Below, piece after piece: positions 8,136 through 16,741 of a stretch of 64,000 nt of DNA. The notes under the pieces were generated by a model. It ran no database searches, was not told the DNA's origin, and worked only from the letters and a program-made list of their open reading frames with translations. Source of the DNA: Gottfriedia solisilvae. Lineage in GTDB: Bacteria > Bacillota > Bacilli > Bacillales > Bacillaceae_G. The stretch spans positions 310,001 to 374,000 of the forward strand of contig NZ_NETJ01000003.1 in the NCBI RefSeq assembly GCF_002128405.1, in the 5' to 3' direction. The position numbers were made by a program, and so were the translations under genes. Each line of letters begins with the position of its first letter. Within the stretch, counting starts at the first letter, position 1.

Positions 8136-8804
8136 ATGAAAAAAATATTAATTATAGAAGATGAAAAAGAGTTAGCGAATTTTATTAGATTAGAATTGGA
8201 GTATGAGGGAAATGAAGTTCATATTTCAAATGATGGAAGAGAAGGATTAAACCAAGCAATAGAGAATGAGTATGATTTAATTTTACTTGATTTGATGCTT
8301 CCAAATTTAAGTGGAATAGAAGTTTGTAGAAGAATACGAGCTCACAAAGATACACCAATCATAATGATTACTGCACGTGATAGTGTATTTGATCGTATTT
8401 CTGGTCTTGATAGTGGAGCTGACGATTATATTTCAAAACCATTTGTCATTGAAGAACTTCTTGCTCATATGCGTGCAATTTTTAGAAGAATTGATCGTTC
8501 AACAAAAATACATTGTTTAAAATTTAAAGATTTATCTTTAGATTCTGCTGCAAGAGTTGTAAAAAAAGAAGATGCAATTATTGATTTAACGAAAAAAGAG
8601 TTTGATTTACTATATCTGTTAATGAGTAATGTAAACAGAGTTTTAACTAGAGAAATTTTACTAGAAACAGTATGGGGTTATGGCTCAACAATTGAAACAA
8701 ATGTTGTAGATGTTTATATTAGTTATTTAAGAACAAAACTAGATGATAAGAACAATACGTATATACACACTGTAAGAGGTACAGGGTATGTAATGAGAAT
8801 GTAG
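8136..8804 (+). CDS. OmpR-family response regulator (ArlR/YkoG-like)
   Basis: A 222-residue DNA-binding response regulator. The receiver domain (about 1-115) has the acidic pair EDE near residues 8-10, the phospho-acceptor Asp in LILLDLMLPNLSG near residue 52, and the K of SKPF near 101. The winged-helix domain (about 125-220) ends HTVRGTGYVMRM, the OmpR signature. The ribosome site is TGAGGGATAAAATAA. The kinase gene follows immediately, so the two form one operon. It most resembles the ArlR/YkoG group, but the stimulus cannot be deduced. Confidence 0.9.
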   Translation: MKKILIIEDEKELANFIRLELEYEGNEVHISNDGREGLNQAIENEYDLILLDLMLPNLSGIEVCRRIRAHKDTPIIMITARDSVFDRISGLDSGADDYISKPFVIEELLAHMRAIFRRIDRSTKIHCLKFKDLSLDSAARVVKKEDAIIDLTKKEFDLLYLLMSNVNRVLTREILLETVWGYGSTIETNVVDVYISYLRTKLDDKNNTYIHTVRGTGYVMRM

Positions 8805-8818
8805 AGGTGAAATTCAGT

Positions 8819-10216
8819 TTGTTCAATAAGCTTTCTATTAGATGGAAAATAACGATTACAATCGTTTTGCTTATGGTTTTCATTTTTACATTATGTAATA
8901 TTATTCAACTATTCCTAATACAGGTTTCAATTATCAATCAACAACACCACAGAATTGAAAAACGATTAACTGAAACTGTAGCTTATATGGACGAAGAATA
9001 TAATAAAAAACAATCAAATGAAACCTTCATTATGGATACTAGACATTATTTCGAAAAAATCATTCAAAATAATGAAATGATCCGATTATTAGATACTAAC
9101 GGAAAAGTGATTTATACCGTTTCACAAAAAATGCCAAAAATAGATATTGATAAAAATAGTGTTGGTCAATTTAGACAATATAGATTGCACAATCAAGAGA
9201 TATTGATTGCAAGTAAAGCACTGCATTATGGAAAGTTTCATGGAATATTAGAAGTAGCAATAAACGTTGAAATCTTTTCAAAGTTTGTGAAGGAATCCTT
9301 CTTTATTCTAATTTTTGGTACGATCTTTTCACTGATTTTAAGTATAATAAGCGGTTGGTTCTTATCTAAAAAATTATTAAAGCCAATTAAAAATTTAAAT
9401 CATACAATGTTGAAAATTAAAAATAACCAACTAAAAGAGCGAGTCTTTGTTGGTGAAATTAATGACGAATTGTCAGAATTAGGTTTAATCTTTAATAAAA
9501 TGATGGACGAGTTAGAAGCATCAATTACAAGACAAAAACGATTTGTAGAAGATGCTTCGCATGAGTTGAGAACGCCTTTGGCAATTATTCACGGTCACTT
9601 ATCTCTTGTTAATCGTTGGGGTAAAAAGGATGAAAAAGTTCTAGAAGATTCCTTGAATACGTGTATTAATGAAACAAATCGAATGATTATCTTAACGAAT
9701 GAACTTTTACAGTTATCTAAACTTGAAAAAGGTAATGAAGAGATTGTAAAATTTGAACCATGTAATGTCTTAGAGGTTGTTCATGAGATAATAAATAACT
9801 ATCGATTGTTACATGAGGATATGAAGATTGATTATGTTCAAGAAAATGACAATATTGATCAAGCAAATATTACTCGAGAACATTTAATGCAAGTCTTAAT
9901 TATTTTATTCGATAATGCTGTGAAATATAGTAAGGATGAAACGAGAATCAACATCCTAGTAAATCAAAGTGATCAACACGTTCAAATCCGTGTTACAGAT
10001 AATGGGATTGGTATTTCTGAAGAAGATCTAAAACATATTTTCGATCGATTTTATAGAGCAGATAAAGCAAGAAGCAGAGCAAACGGTGGGAATGGATTAG
10101 GACTTTCAATAGCTAAAAACCTAATTGATGACTATGGTGGAGGTCTGGAAATTACAAGTGAATATGGCGAAGGGACAACTGCTATAATTACACTTGCTGT
10201 ATATCGTTTCGAATAA
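8819..10216 (+). CDS. Sensor histidine kinase (ArlS/YkoH-like)
   Basis: Membrane kinase partner of the preceding regulator. It has a transmembrane helix at about residues 8-30, an extracytoplasmic sensor region to about 155, a second helix near 160-185, HAMP to about 235, the phospho-acceptor His in DASHELRTPL near 245, then N-box DNAVKYS, G1 DNGIGI, F-box FDRFYRAD and G2 GGNGLGLSIA. All catalytic boxes are intact. The frame is open from GTG at 8807, but AGGTGA at 8805-8810 sits eight bases before TTG at 8819, so I use the TTG (465 aa). A terminator follows at 10215. Confidence 0.9.
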   Translation: MFNKLSIRWKITITIVLLMVFIFTLCNIIQLFLIQVSIINQQHHRIEKRLTETVAYMDEEYNKKQSNETFIMDTRHYFEKIIQNNEMIRLLDTNGKVIYTVSQKMPKIDIDKNSVGQFRQYRLHNQEILIASKALHYGKFHGILEVAINVEIFSKFVKESFFILIFGTIFSLILSIISGWFLSKKLLKPIKNLNHTMLKIKNNQLKERVFVGEINDELSELGLIFNKMMDELEASITRQKRFVEDASHELRTPLAIIHGHLSLVNRWGKKDEKVLEDSLNTCINETNRMIILTNELLQLSKLEKGNEEIVKFEPCNVLEVVHEIINNYRLLHEDMKIDYVQENDNIDQANITREHLMQVLIILFDNAVKYSKDETRINILVNQSDQHVQIRVTDNGIGISEEDLKHIFDRFYRADKARSRANGGNGLGLSIAKNLIDDYGGGLEITSEYGEGTTAIITLAVYRFE

Positions 10217-10243
10217 GACTTGTTTACGAACAAGTCTTTTTTT
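10215..10243 (+). terminator. Terminator of the two-component operon
   Basis: AAGACTTGTT pairs with AACAAGTCTT around TACG, followed by a run of seven T residues; it overlaps the kinase stop codon. Confidence 0.9.
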
Positions 10244-10342
10244 ATGTGTAAATATAGTAATACATATACATAGTTTCTACATACTGTTTATGGTACAGTT
10301 GAATAAAATGAAAATTCTTTAAATTTGAGAGGAGAAGATTAT

Positions 10343-10804
10343 ATGAGCCAAGTAAGAATCGCAATTAATTACGCAATTATGATCGAAAGACTTCGTAGTG
10401 AAGGTGTTGAAAATAGCCAATTAATTAACAAACTAAAGGAAGAAAATTATGAATTTCTTAACCAATTTGGTAAAGGTATGCCAGATTGGGAGGCGTTAGT
10501 AAATCTATTTAAACAAAGTGAAGATGATTTCCAAAGAATACTTAATGAAGGTTACCACATCAAGTTTTTAACAAAAGGGTCATTAATGACCTTATTAAGA
10601 CTTAAATATGGAATCGAAGTAGAAAAGGATTATGATGACAAAGGAACTGCAATTGAAGGTATCATTCTTTCAAAAGAAGCTGTAGAAACTGTTAAAAACA
10701 CTTTAGCTTCAAACTGGAAACTTACTACATATATTGATGAAAAAGAGGGCTTATCAAAAGTAAGAATTGAGTTACTGAAAAGCTCGGAATTGACTTCTAT
10801 TTAA
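10343..10804 (+). CDS. Uncharacterised soluble protein (153 aa)
   Basis: I do not recognise this family. The 153 residues contain no signal peptide or membrane segment. The composition suggests mostly helices at the N-terminus (NYAIMIERLRSEGVENSQL, KLKEENYEFLNQF) and a mixed C-terminal half with WKLTTYIDEKEGLSKVRIELL. The frame can be opened earlier at TTG 10325, but GAGAGGAGAAGATTAT places the ribosome site before ATG 10343. It is a single-gene unit with its own terminator. The clean ribosome site, promoter gap and terminator make it a real gene of unknown role. Confidence 0.75.
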   Translation: MSQVRIAINYAIMIERLRSEGVENSQLINKLKEENYEFLNQFGKGMPDWEALVNLFKQSEDDFQRILNEGYHIKFLTKGSLMTLLRLKYGIEVEKDYDDKGTAIEGIILSKEAVETVKNTLASNWKLTTYIDEKEGLSKVRIELLKSSELTSI

Positions 10805-10811
10805 TTTAGGG

Positions 10812-10850
10812 AACTCTCTATCAATTTTATAATTGATAGAGAGTTTTTTT
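10812..10850 (+). terminator. Strong terminator (15-bp stem)
   Basis: AACTCTCTATCAATT pairs perfectly with AATTGATAGAGAGTT around TTAT, followed by seven T residues. Confidence 0.93.
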
Positions 10851-10933
10851 AAATGAAAAATATTAGACAGTTACTGAAAAGTTATTTATGAGAAAATTAT
10901 TAAAAGAGGTGTGGTTATTTTAGTTATGCCTTC

Positions 10934-11467
10934 TTATTTTACATTAAACATCTTTTTACCATACTCAATTAAAGAATCATACGGATCACCTTCTAAACCT
11001 AAAATTTTACAAAAAGCAGGCTCGGTTTTATATCCCTGTTCTTTAAGATGAATTACTTCGCTTCTTATATTTGGAAACTGCTCCATAATCAAATGCTCAA
11101 TGACCATATGAATATATGCATTTTGTTTTTGAACTGGTGTTGCTTGACCAAATATTTCAATTTCAAATTCTTCAAAATTGAAGTTAACTGTTATGACAGG
11201 AATATCTCTGATAATTGAATGTGATATTTTAAAGTTATATTTTAGACCATATAAATTTCTAATCATGTTTTCGAAATACTGAAAATCTCGTACTTCTATA
11301 ATAATATCTAAATCTGAATCCTTTATATCAATTCCAATCGGTATTGTTCCACAAAGTATGGGATTAAATTCTCTTAAATCTTCCATGATATTAAGTCGTG
11401 ATAAAGTATGATAAGCCTTTTGTTGCCTAGGGTTTCCATTTATTAAATAATCAATTGAAAGAAACAT
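10934..11467 (-). CDS. DUF4269-family nucleotidyltransferase-fold protein
   Basis: A 177-residue protein matching the DUF4269 pattern: NGNPRQQKAYHTL at the N-terminus, then LCGTIPIGIDIKDSDLDIIIE near residues 38-58. That block gives the G(S/T) and two Asp residues of the polymerase-beta nucleotidyltransferase active site, and a third acidic patch follows in FEIEIFGQ. The C-terminal block EPAFCKILGLEGDPYDSL is typical. The ribosome site is GAAGGAGAAAAT. Function of the family is not established; transfer of a nucleotide to a small molecule or RNA is possible. Confidence 0.8.
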   Translation of the reverse strand: MFLSIDYLINGNPRQQKAYHTLSRLNIMEDLREFNPILCGTIPIGIDIKDSDLDIIIEVRDFQYFENMIRNLYGLKYNFKISHSIIRDIPVITVNFNFEEFEIEIFGQATPVQKQNAYIHMVIEHLIMEQFPNIRSEVIHLKEQGYKTEPAFCKILGLEGDPYDSLIEYGKKMFNVK

Positions 11468-11601
11468 ATTTTCTCCTTCATAAGTAAGTTCTTCACTAAG
11501 TATATCTTGTGTTTATTAGTTTGATAAAGGAAATATGATAGGTTACATGGAATAGTCAAACAAAGAAGTTCTTTTAAATGAAGTGATAAAGGAGAATTCA
11601 A

Positions 11602-12243
11602 ATGACTGTAAAAAAACTATTCTGGGAAGATCCCTATTTATCATATACTACTGCAATTGTTACAAGCGTTGTAGGACAAACGATTACATTAGACCAAACA
11701 ATTATTTATGCATTTTCTGGAGGTCAGCAATCAGATTCTGGTAAAATTGGAGGCTTTGAACTAATCGACGCAAAAAAAGAAGCACTAGAGATTTTATATA
11801 CACTACCCGAGAATCATAATTTATATAAAGGGCAAGAAGTAATCGTAGAAATTGATTGGGAAAAAAGATATAAGATTATGAAGCTTCATTTTGCAGCTGA
11901 AATTATACTTGAAATGATGTATCAAAACTATGATCAGCCCGAAAAAATTGGAGCTAATATTACAAGTGACAAAGCAAGAATTGATTTTTATTGGAATGGA
12001 AATATCACCGAAACTTTTTCATTATTAGAAACAAAAGCACATAATTTAATAGATGCAAATAAACCAATTAAGAGTGACTTTAGTGACAAAGAAAAACAAC
12101 GAAGATACTGGGAAATAGAAGGATTTGGAAAGGTTGCATGTGGCGGAACCCATATAAAATCAACAGGTGAAATAGGGAGGATCAGGCTGAAAAGAAATAA
12201 CATCGGGGGAGGAAAGGAACGTATAGAGATTTATTTAGCATAA
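11602..12243 (+). CDS. AlaX-like alanyl-tRNA editing protein with a variant metal motif
   Basis: A 213-residue stand-alone editing-domain protein, related to the AlaRS editing domain that hydrolyses Ser- or Gly-tRNA(Ala). FSGGQQSDSG near residue 39 is the usual GGQ-D block, and CGGTHIKSTGEIG near 180 supplies the CxxxH zinc ligands. The first metal motif, HxxxH in classical AlaX, reads KLHFAAEIIL here, with Glu in place of the second His. This form may define a subfamily with altered metal binding. The ribosome site AAAGGAGAATTCAA fits the ATG. Identity as AlaX fold is good; editing activity is less certain. Confidence 0.8.
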   Translation: MTVKKLFWEDPYLSYTTAIVTSVVGQTITLDQTIIYAFSGGQQSDSGKIGGFELIDAKKEALEILYTLPENHNLYKGQEVIVEIDWEKRYKIMKLHFAAEIILEMMYQNYDQPEKIGANITSDKARIDFYWNGNITETFSLLETKAHNLIDANKPIKSDFSDKEKQRRYWEIEGFGKVACGGTHIKSTGEIGRIRLKRNNIGGGKERIEIYLA

Positions 12244-12303
12244 ATATTTAAATATCCACTCTAGTAAAACACACGTAAAAATCATTCAGTAGGACGTGAT
12301 GAG

Positions 12304-12848
12304 ATGAAAAAAATTTGGTTAGTTCAAATGCTTTTGATTGTCTTACTATTTGGTTGTAAAAATGTTCAAAACGATTTGTTAGATACATCCCAATTAAAAA
12401 AGTTGAACCAACGGGAAATCATACAGAAGAACAATTAAAATCTCTTCCAGTCAGATATAACGCGAACTAATTAGAAGAAGGATTAGATGCACTTCCGTTT
12501 AAGGTGAAAATTCCAAAGGATCTTCCGTTTGATGCAGTCCCTCTTAAAATTACGTCAATTGAGGATTTTCATCAAGATGGGAAAAATGTAAGAGTTAGTT
12601 TTATGACAACAGCTAAAGATCAATCAGAGGAGATTATCTTGCTAATCGGTGTAGAAAATTTCCAGGCGGAGCATATCGGTACGACGGAAGATGTTCAATT
12701 AGCAAAAGATGTTGTTGCTAAACTTATCGGAAATACATTGTTCTTTGAAAAAGAAGGAATCAATTATACAGTTAGTTACATCAACAAGAATATTTCGTCT
12801 GAACAGCACAAAAAAGATATAGTCAAGATCGCAAATCAAATGTTATAA
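12304..12848 (+). pseudogene. Broken lipoprotein gene (one frameshift and one stop)
   Basis: The gene starts at ATG 12304 with a lipoprotein signal ending LLFGC. At an A6 run (12396-12401) the frame is lost; one extra A restores a continuous reading QLKKVEPTGNHTEEQLKSLP. That restored frame meets a TAA at 12468-12470 and then continues uninterrupted as LEEGLDALPFKVKIPKDLPF to the stop at 12846-12848. The last 114 codons could still be translated from GTG 12504, but without a secretion signal. Two lesions in one gene argue for decay rather than a single sequencing error. The intact product would be a lipoprotein of about 180 residues of unknown role. Confidence 0.8.
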
Positions 12849-12857
12849 AAATGAAAA

Positions 12858-12885
12858 AAGCACTGCGTAATGCAGTGCTTTTTTT
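12858..12885 (+). terminator. Terminator after the broken lipoprotein gene
   Basis: AAGCACTGC pairs with GCAGTGCTT across five bases, followed by seven T residues; still intact although the gene is not. Confidence 0.9.
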
Positions 12886-12913
12886 AATTTATATAATGCC
12901 AACAACTTATAAT

Positions 12914-13738
12914 TTAAAAATCAAAATTATCTGGGTCTGGTCCTACACGCTTACTTGCGTTAAGTGATGCAATAGAATTCATATCATCAGATGACAGTTC
13001 AAAGTTAAAAACGTCAAAGTTTTCTTGAATACGAGAAGGAGTGATTGATTTAGGTATTGCAATAACGTCTCGTTGTAAATGCCAACGAAGAACGACTTGA
13101 GCAGGTGTTTTACCGTGCTTTTCGGCTAGTTCACTAATAACTGGATTCGTTAGTGCTTCGCCTCCTTGCATTAATGGACTCCAAGCTTCAATAGCAATCC
13201 CGTTTTTTAAACAATAGTCACGTAGTTCATTTTGTTGTAGCATAGGGTGAAGTTCAACTTGGTCAACCATTGGTTTAATATTTCGATGTGCTGCTATATC
13301 TTCCAAATGATGTATATGGAAATTTGAAACACCAATCGCTGGTACTAATTTCTCATCATATAGTTTTTCAAGTGCTTTATACGTTTCTAAATATTTATCC
13401 TTAACCGGCCAATGAACTAAATATAAATCTACATAGTCTAGTCCCAGCTTTTTTAGGCTATCTTCATATGCTTTTAATGTTGTATCAAAACCTTGATCGG
13501 CATTCCAAACTTTCGTTGTAATAAATAGTTCTTCTCTAGCAATACCTGATTGACGTATTGCCTCTCCTACTTGCTCTTCATTTTTGTAGACAGCAGCTGT
13601 ATCGATATGTCGATAGCCAACTTCAATTGCTGTTCGAACTGCATCTACACCATCTTCAGGAGAAACTCTCCAAACACCAAAACCTAATTGAGGCATTTTT
13701 ACGCCATTATGTAATGTGATAAATTGCGAAGTTTTCAT
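12914..13738 (-). CDS. Aldo/keto reductase (YvgN/YtbE-like)
   Basis: A 274-residue NADPH-dependent aldo/keto reductase of the family-5 type. The catalytic tetrad is present: Asp and Tyr in IDTAAVYKNE (about residues 45-54), Lys in TTKVW (near 79), and His in LVHWP (near 111). AIPKSITPSRIQEN near 232 is the NADPH-binding block. The length matches B. subtilis YvgN (glyoxal/methylglyoxal reductase) and YtbE. The ribosome site is GGAGGGAATATGA before the ATG. Detoxification of methylglyoxal and other aldehydes is the likely task, inferred from the family. Confidence 0.92.
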   Translation of the reverse strand: MKTSQFITLHNGVKMPQLGFGVWRVSPEDGVDAVRTAIEVGYRHIDTAAVYKNEEQVGEAIRQSGIAREELFITTKVWNADQGFDTTLKAYEDSLKKLGLDYVDLYLVHWPVKDKYLETYKALEKLYDEKLVPAIGVSNFHIHHLEDIAAHRNIKPMVDQVELHPMLQQNELRDYCLKNGIAIEAWSPLMQGGEALTNPVISELAEKHGKTPAQVVLRWHLQRDVIAIPKSITPSRIQENFDVFNFELSSDDMNSIASLNASKRVGPDPDNFDF

Positions 13739-13970
13739 TCATATTCCCTCCTAATTAAGACTAAATATAGTGTACATTATATTTTTAAAGATTCAAAAAA
13801 TAAGGTTTCGGATTAAAGAAAATTAATTATTGAATGGTTTAAATGTATAAATTTAATTTGTATAATAGGATAATACTATTGAAGCAAAGCGGATTAGTTG
13901 TATCTTTTTCACTTTTCCTTCAAAATAGTAATATAAATAAATTCTCTTAAGTTAATTTGGAGGGAAACAA

Positions 13971-14534
13971 ATGTTAAATAAAATACTAGAATTTAACAAA
14001 AGATTTGTAGAAAATAAGGAGTATGAACCATATTTATCAGGTAAGTTTCCAGATAAAGAAGTTGTTGTTGTAACTTGCATGGATACTCGCTTAGTTGAGT
14101 TATTACCAAAGGCCCTTGATCTAAGAAATGGTGATGTGAAAATGATTAAGACGGCGGGTGCTGTAATCAGCCATCCATTTGGATCTGTTATGAGAAGTAT
14201 TTTAGTATCAATTTATGAACTAGGTGCAAAAGAAGTATTAGTCATTGGTCATCATGAGTGCGGTATGGGTAATACGGATCCAACGAGAATAAAGAAAAGA
14301 ATGATTGAATCAGGTATTAAAGAGGAAAATTTAGATATTTTAAATTCATCTGGAATAGATTTAGATAAATGGTTATCTGGATTTACAGATGTATATGAGA
14401 GTGTAGGACATAGCGTTTCTATCATCAAAAACCATCCATTAATTCCTGACAATATTGAAGTTCATGGTTTAGTTATTGATCCTCATACTGGTAAATTAGA
14501 AGTCATTCATAGAGATGAAAAAGCAGAATGGTAA
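13971..14534 (+). CDS. ytiB: Beta-class carbonic anhydrase (YtiB-like)
   Basis: A 187-residue beta carbonic anhydrase, the same length as B. subtilis YtiB. The zinc and catalytic residues are visible: Cys, Asp and Arg in VVTCMDTRL near residues 34-42, and His and Cys in VIGHHECGMG near 91-100. It has no signal peptide, so it interconverts CO2 and bicarbonate in the cytosol. The ribosome site is TTGGAGGGAAACAA. It converges with a secreted alpha-class carbonic anhydrase across a shared palindromic terminator, so both compartments are served from one locus. Confidence 0.92.
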   Translation: MLNKILEFNKRFVENKEYEPYLSGKFPDKEVVVVTCMDTRLVELLPKALDLRNGDVKMIKTAGAVISHPFGSVMRSILVSIYELGAKEVLVIGHHECGMGNTDPTRIKKRMIESGIKEENLDILNSSGIDLDKWLSGFTDVYESVGHSVSIIKNHPLIPDNIEVHGLVIDPHTGKLEVIHRDEKAEW

Positions 14535-14537
14535 AAC

Positions 14538-14571
14538 AAAAAGAGTTAACCTATATAGGTTAACTCTTTTT
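14538..14571. terminator. Shared bidirectional terminator, perfect 34-bp palindrome
   Basis: The 34 bases from 14538 to 14571 are fully self-complementary, with five A residues at one end and five T at the other (arms centred on TATATA, including AGAGTTAACC). It lies between convergent carbonic anhydrase genes, so it can stop transcription from both sides. Confidence 0.92.
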
Positions 14572-14573
14572 AT

Positions 14574-15344
14574 TTACCATGATTCAAACAATGTCCGGTT
14601 ATTTAAAGGCTGGACAGGTCGGTTAGTTGGGTAAGAATATTTTCGATAAAATGCAATTTGTTGATTTGAAAATTGAATTGGTTTTTCAAATACAATCCAT
14701 TTTAATCCTTCCGTACATGGTGGAGTAGTTAAAGAGCCGTTATAAGATATTTTTTTACTATTAACTGGAATGAATGATTGAATATTTAATGAAATTGTTT
14801 CTTTTAAACTTTTATCTTCTTTTAGTGTGTTTACTATTTTCTGAAACACTTTATTTTGTGTACCTTTGTCTACAAAAATGCCAATTACTGCGTAAGAATG
14901 ATTTCGATCTTCATGAACAAAATGAATTTCCATATCAGATTGATGCCCATTTATTAAATGTTCTGATGGTGTATGGAAATGAAGTTGCTTAAGTTCGTAA
15001 TTTGTTCCTTGAATATTTATCGTATTTGTATTATTTTCTGGAATTAATTTAATTGTCGTTTTTTTAATTTCTATTTTAAATTTTCCAGAATGATAGTTTA
15101 TCCCTAGGGGGAGTGATTTTTGCGTTCTTGATACTATATTAATTGGCGATTGCTCTTTGCCTTTTGAGCACATGGCGTATTCTTCTTTCAGATTTCCCCA
15201 GTTATTAGGACCAGTTGAACCTGTATAAGTCCATTCTTGGCTATTACCGATTTCAGTTCTCTTGGAGATAGTTTCCATAGAATGAATAGAACATGAGGAT
15301 AAAATTAAGAGAAAAATAAGCATAGTCGAAGCAATATATTTCAT
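14574..15344 (-). CDS. Alpha-class carbonic anhydrase lipoprotein
   Basis: A eukaryote-like alpha carbonic anhydrase. The three zinc histidines are in LHFHTPSEH and MEIHFVH, and the substrate-pocket block SLTTPPCTEGLKW is intact. QSPINI near the N-terminus is another hallmark. The frame is open from 15392, but AAAGGAAG before the ATG at 15344 gives a proper lipoprotein signal (MKYIASTMLIFLLILSSC), so the mature enzyme should be anchored outside the membrane and hydrate CO2 or dehydrate bicarbonate there. Length is about 256 residues. Confidence 0.93.
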   Translation of the reverse strand: MKYIASTMLIFLLILSSCSIHSMETISKRTEIGNSQEWTYTGSTGPNNWGNLKEEYAMCSKGKEQSPINIVSRTQKSLPLGINYHSGKFKIEIKKTTIKLIPENNTNTINIQGTNYELKQLHFHTPSEHLINGHQSDMEIHFVHEDRNHSYAVIGIFVDKGTQNKVFQKIVNTLKEDKSLKETISLNIQSFIPVNSKKISYNGSLTTPPCTEGLKWIVFEKPIQFSNQQIAFYRKYSYPTNRPVQPLNNRTLFESW

Positions 15345-15442
15345 TACGTACTTCCTTTCAAAGAGATGTATGATACGATACATTTTAGACAACGATGATA
15401 CGGGACAAACATATAATGATTAAATAGGCAGGAGGGTACTGC

Positions 15443-16150
15443 ATGAACTTAGATGAGATAATGAAATCATTAAAAGAGATGGGTACAGAGCAAACAAAAA
15501 ATACGTTTGTTAGGCATGGTGCAAGAGAACCATTTTATGGTGTGAAAATTGGTGATTTAAAAAAAATAGTAAAATACGTGAAAAAAGATCAAGAACTTGC
15601 ACTATCTCTATATGATACTGGTAATTCTGATGCAATGTATTTAGCAGGATTATCAATTAATCCAAAACTAATGACAAAAGATCAACTACAAAAATGGGCA
15701 GAAGGTGCTTATTGGTATATGATTGCTGAAAGTACTGTTGGGGCTGTGGCTGCAGAAAGCTCATATGCTTTGGAACTTGCACGAAAATGGATGAAATCAG
15801 AAGAAGAATTAATTGAGGATTGTGGTTGGAGTACATATTCTCATTATTTATCAATCGCGCCTGATGAGAATATTGACAAAGTTGAAGTAAGAGAACTGTT
15901 AAAATATATTGAAAAAAATATACATAATTCGAAAAATCGAGTTCGCTATACAATGAATGCCTTTGTTATAGCAGTAGGTAGCTTCGTTCCTAGTTTAAAT
16001 GTAGAAGCTATGTTAGTTGGAAAGAGTATTGGGAAGGTTCATGTCGATGTTGGAAATACTGCGTGTAAAGTACCAATAGCAACAGACTATATTGAAAAGG
16101 TTGAATTAAAGGGGAAATTGGGCGTTAAAAAGAAAACTTGTATATGTTAA
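15443..16150 (+). CDS. DNA alkylation repair protein (AlkD-like)
   Basis: A 235-residue all-helical HEAT-like protein of the DNA alkylation repair family (COG4912). Features include REPFYGVKIGDLKKIVK near residue 29, DAMYLAGLSI near 64, and NRVRYTMNAFVIAVGSFVP near 165-183. The N-terminal repeat and the GVKIGDLKKI block are typical. AlkD-type enzymes excise bulky or cationic alkylated bases without flipping them. This branch is diverged from AlkD itself, so substrate is uncertain. The ribosome site is GCAGGAGGGTACTGC. It ends in KKTCIC, an unusual Cys-containing tail. Confidence 0.82.
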   Translation: MNLDEIMKSLKEMGTEQTKNTFVRHGAREPFYGVKIGDLKKIVKYVKKDQELALSLYDTGNSDAMYLAGLSINPKLMTKDQLQKWAEGAYWYMIAESTVGAVAAESSYALELARKWMKSEEELIEDCGWSTYSHYLSIAPDENIDKVEVRELLKYIEKNIHNSKNRVRYTMNAFVIAVGSFVPSLNVEAMLVGKSIGKVHVDVGNTACKVPIATDYIEKVELKGKLGVKKKTCIC

Positions 16151-16195
16151 AAGTATAATAAATGATAGTTAAATCAAACGACGGGGGCGTTTTTT

Positions 16196-16702
16196 ATGAT
16201 TTTACAATCAGAACGACTAAGTATACGCATGCTTAACTTGGAGGATTTAGAACAATTACATAAGCTACAATCAAATCCAAATGTAATGAAATATATAACA
16301 AATCGTCCGAAATCTTTAGAAGAAACTGAAAAAGAATTAAATAAAATAGTAACTTCATACGATGAAAATCAAATTGATTTCTTAGTATTAGCTGTTTGCC
16401 TTACTAAGAGCAAAGAGTTTATTGGTACATGTGCCGTGATTAAAAATGAAGAAAAAAAGTGTGAAATCGGCTATAGATTGCAAGAAGAACACTGGGGATA
16501 TGGTTATGGTTCGGAGTTAACAAAACGACTATTAATCTACTGTTTTGAAGAAAGAAATATCGATACAGTGATCGCAAATGTAGAAACTAGAAATCATTTT
16601 TCAGTAAAAATAATAGAGAATAATGGATTTGAATTAATCAATGAAGAGTTTGACGAGGAAATAGGTGATTTCGTCAGAACATATCAGAAAGACAATAAGT
16701 AA
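16196..16702 (+). CDS. GNAT acetyltransferase (RimJ/RimL-like)
   Basis: A 168-residue N-acetyltransferase. It begins ILQSERLSIRMLNLEDLEQL, as in RimL-like proteins, and has the acetyl-CoA loop EEHWGYGYGSELTKRLL near residues 98-114 and the NHFSVKIIENNGFELI block near 135. The ribosome site is ACGGGGGCG. No acceptor substrate can be inferred. It is followed 39 bases later by two unknown membrane-protein genes and may be cotranscribed with them. Confidence 0.85.
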   Translation: MILQSERLSIRMLNLEDLEQLHKLQSNPNVMKYITNRPKSLEETEKELNKIVTSYDENQIDFLVLAVCLTKSKEFIGTCAVIKNEEKKCEIGYRLQEEHWGYGYGSELTKRLLIYCFEERNIDTVIANVETRNHFSVKIIENNGFELINEEFDEEIGDFVRTYQKDNK

Positions 16703-16741
16703 TTAATTGATAAACTATGGTCAAATGAATAGGAGAAAACT

